Source of the DNA: Methanosarcina sp.
Lineage (GTDB): Archaea; Halobacteriota; Methanosarcinia; Methanosarcinales; Methanosarcinaceae
DNA: 6,490 nt
Assembly: GCA_024280975.1 (NCBI GenBank)
Contig: JAMXLQ010000257.1
Location: 1-6,490, forward strand
Direction: 5' to 3'
The translations under genes and the position numbers were made by a program. The stretch's first letter is position 1; each line of letters starts with the position of its first letter. This document shows, piece after piece, positions 4,876 through 6,490 of the stretch. Below the pieces are notes generated by a model. The model searched no databases. It was given only the letters and a program-made list of their open reading frames with translations, and had not been told where the DNA came from.

Positions 4876-4978
4876 AAATAGTTCACCGTAAATCACTTCT
4901 GTAAACTATTTTATCATTCCAAGGTGTTTTTGCGACTTTTCTATGTATAAAACAACAAAAAAGGGACAAATAGTTTAC
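4876..4978. repeat. Three copies of AAATAGTTYAC, two direct and one inverted
   Basis: Copies are at 4876-4886 (aaatagttcac, plus), 4901-4911 (gtaaactattt, the reverse complement) and 4968-4978 (aaatagtttac, plus). The second and third are exact over 11 bp; the first and third share 13 bases with one change when acaaatagttYac is counted. They stand between the nuclease gene and the decayed stretch. They may be regulator sites or recombination scars. Confidence 0.55.
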
Positions 4979-5001
4979 AAAACTAATAAAGTTTGTCAAC
5001 T
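4957..5001 (-). terminator. Hairpin and T-run downstream of the nuclease gene
   Basis: Read on the minus strand, a stem between 5001-4991 and 4983-4972 forms about 11 pairs with one mismatch and one bulged base. It is followed by a run of six T (4962-4957). It lies about 65 bases after the stop codon of the nuclease gene and is a likely transcription end. Confidence 0.5.
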
Positions 5002-5067
5002 AAATAGAATGTCCTGCTTTACAATAATATCGTACAGAAAAACCTGCGCACTGCTTGTCATTTAGCA

Positions 5068-6490
5068 TTAAGCTGTTTTTTTTGCCTCTTTTATATCAAT
5101 TCTTGCCTTATGACCATGCTTTTCTAACAGATACAATAGATTTGCCCCATTCATCAGTGTTATTGGTTTGTCTTTGGCAAAATCATATGCATCATTGCCA
5201 TAATTAGAAGTTGAAACCAGAATACCCTTATTCGCTCCTTCATTCATAATCGTGCCATAGAGATCTCTAACAGCCGATACACCTACCACATTAGTATATC
5301 TTTTAGCTTGGATGACAATCTTACCACCCTTAATTGGATCTGGATCAAATGCAATTGCATCTACACCTTTATCTCTACTAGCCTGGGTTATCTTGACTTC
5401 CCCTCCGTTTGTATTGAACTCCCACTCAAATATTTCCCTAATAAGGTTTTCAAAGTCCTGCCAGTCCATAGTGGCCAGATTTATTGAATCATCAACATTA
5501 CCAATGACTCCATAACCTTCGACAAAACGTCGATCTTCTTTGTTTAATACGATTACTGGTGGCACTGGAGTGACAAAAGATAGCTTCGCAGCTGCAATTC
5601 CCTTTGCATTCCTGAACCAAGCTTTTGGATCAATAGAAGACAGATTCAGTATTTTGAAGTCTTCCTTTTTTACATTGATCGACAGGATATAAGGCTCAAT
5701 ATGATTTCCCGTAGCTTTATCGATCGTATTTACTTTACCATTGATAACAACAGATTCGATTCTTCCATATTTATCCAAACCGAAAATTGAATTGAAACAA
5801 ATAAGAACAATTTGATAGATAATATTGTCATATTTAGTATTCAATACTGAATCAGACAGGAATGATTCTTTGAATTCGTTTTGATTTTTAACAAAAGTGA
5901 TCTTTTTAAGACGTGGTAAGTCGTCTACTGTTGGTAACAGGATGTCAACAATGAGCATTTTAGTCTCGATCAAATATTCCAGCTCCACTTCCAGAATGAA
6001 GTCAAATGGCAATTTGATGCCTTGAATAAAATGCTCGAAATAATTTTCTATTGCAGATGCTTCTCCTGACTCAAAATCCTTCTTCAATTGATCGATTCTA
6101 TCATTGTTCGCTTTCTGTTCAGCGTAAAATGTCTTTTCCTGTTTACACCAATTGTTATAAGCAATCTCATAAGCGGCAAATGCTTGATCAAATTTCAGAT
6201 CTTTTCTCTTTGCCTCATCTTCCCATAGTTTATAGTCTTTTTCAAACTCAGAATCCAATTGTATTTTTTGTTTCTCCACTTGCTTTTTGGAAAGTCGCAT
6301 CAAAAATGGAAGTTTCTGATTATACTTTGCATCTTCCCTACTTGGTTTAGTAGACTTTTCTTCACGTCTTGGTTTAACGGGTAATGGTTGATCAAACATA
6401 CGATGATCCTTTAAGCTATCATAATCCAATGCTCTAGGACTCAGATTATCAATAAGGATCGTATCCAATGATTTTTGCACTTTTTCCGCT
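5068..6490 (-). CDS. Mrr-type restriction endonuclease-like protein, start uncertain
   Basis: At least 470 aa counted from the GTG at 6480. That GTG has no RBS and the frame stays open to the window edge, so the true start may be outside. A basic disordered N-terminus leads into a long charged helical region (about 65-155, rich in K, E and Q) that looks like a coiled coil. A middle region (about 155-330, with LDKYGRIESVVINGKVNTID and DPKAWFRNAKGIAAAKL) is of the kind found in large bacterial Mrr-like proteins. The C-terminal nuclease domain (about 338-450) carries FENLIREIFEW, then KGVDAIAFD (D374) and IVIQAKRY (Q391, K393). This D...QxK pattern marks the Mrr branch of PD-(D/E)xK enzymes. GILVSTSNYGNDAYDFA follows, as in Mrr. 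Mrr proteins cut modified or foreign DNA, so defence is the likely role. No methylase or specificity gene is visible nearby, which fits a modification-dependent or solitary nuclease. All catalytic residues are present. Confidence 0.85.
   Translation of the reverse strand, partial: AEKVQKSLDTILIDNLSPRALDYDSLKDHRMFDQPLPVKPRREEKSTKPSREDAKYNQKLPFLMRLSKKQVEKQKIQLDSEFEKDYKLWEDEAKRKDLKFDQAFAAYEIAYNNWCKQEKTFYAEQKANNDRIDQLKKDFESGEASAIENYFEHFIQGIKLPFDFILEVELEYLIETKMLIVDILLPTVDDLPRLKKITFVKNQNEFKESFLSDSVLNTKYDNIIYQIVLICFNSIFGLDKYGRIESVVINGKVNTIDKATGNHIEPYILSINVKKEDFKILNLSSIDPKAWFRNAKGIAAAKLSFVTPVPPVIVLNKEDRRFVEGYGVIGNVDDSINLATMDWQDFENLIREIFEWEFNTNGGEVKITQASRDKGVDAIAFDPDPIKGGKIVIQAKRYTNVVGVSAVRDLYGTIMNEGANKGILVSTSNYGNDAYDFAKDKPITLMNGANLLYLLEKHGHKARIDIKEAKKTA

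Overview
The window looks archaeal, most likely Methanosarcina or a close relative. It is AT-rich with long intergenic stretches. Promoters are TATA boxes of archaeal form, for example TTTATATA at 2482-2489 and a BRE-like CGAAAG directly before CTTTATAT at 4402-4414. One gene has a GGTGG-type ribosome binding site, other starts look leaderless, and there is an archaeal-type M48 membrane protease. The genus is an inference from style, not from a marker gene.

Layout, left to right. The 5' part of a minus-strand gene for a secreted Gly/His-rich repeat protein runs off the left edge (1-217). A 610-base divergent intergenic region follows, carrying five copies of the 7-mer ATTGGTA/TACCAAT, two of them in a 21-bp tandem repeat. 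Next comes a plus-strand APH/choline-kinase-like phosphotransferase (828-1811). From 1812 to 2400 there is no convincing intact gene but a run of strong GC-rich hairpins and tail-like open frames. These may be the residue of an IS200/IS605-type element or a structured RNA. From 2480 to 3170 lie small ORFs: a 56-aa ORF behind a very good TATA box, a convergent 65-aa one-helix membrane protein, and a possible 47-aa ORF. An M48 (HtpX-like) metalloprotease follows at 3404-4207.

The stretch 4208-5067 has no long gene. It holds one of the best BRE/TATA promoters in the window, three very short ORFs behind it, a 10-bp inverted repeat, a minus-strand fragment resembling part of a ParB-type domain, and three copies of AAATAGTTYAC. 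A minus-strand Mrr-type restriction endonuclease-like gene fills 5068 to the right edge; its true start may lie outside.

No operon is evident: the larger genes are well separated and each seems to be transcribed alone. The Mrr-like nuclease, gene fragments, structured DNA and small ORFs together suggest an accessory region with past insertion and decay. I do not see a complete new multi-gene system. The best leads are the orphan promoter at 4401 with its short ORFs, the hairpin clusters at 1904-2003 and 2256-2354, and the shared ATTGGTA motif between the divergent genes.
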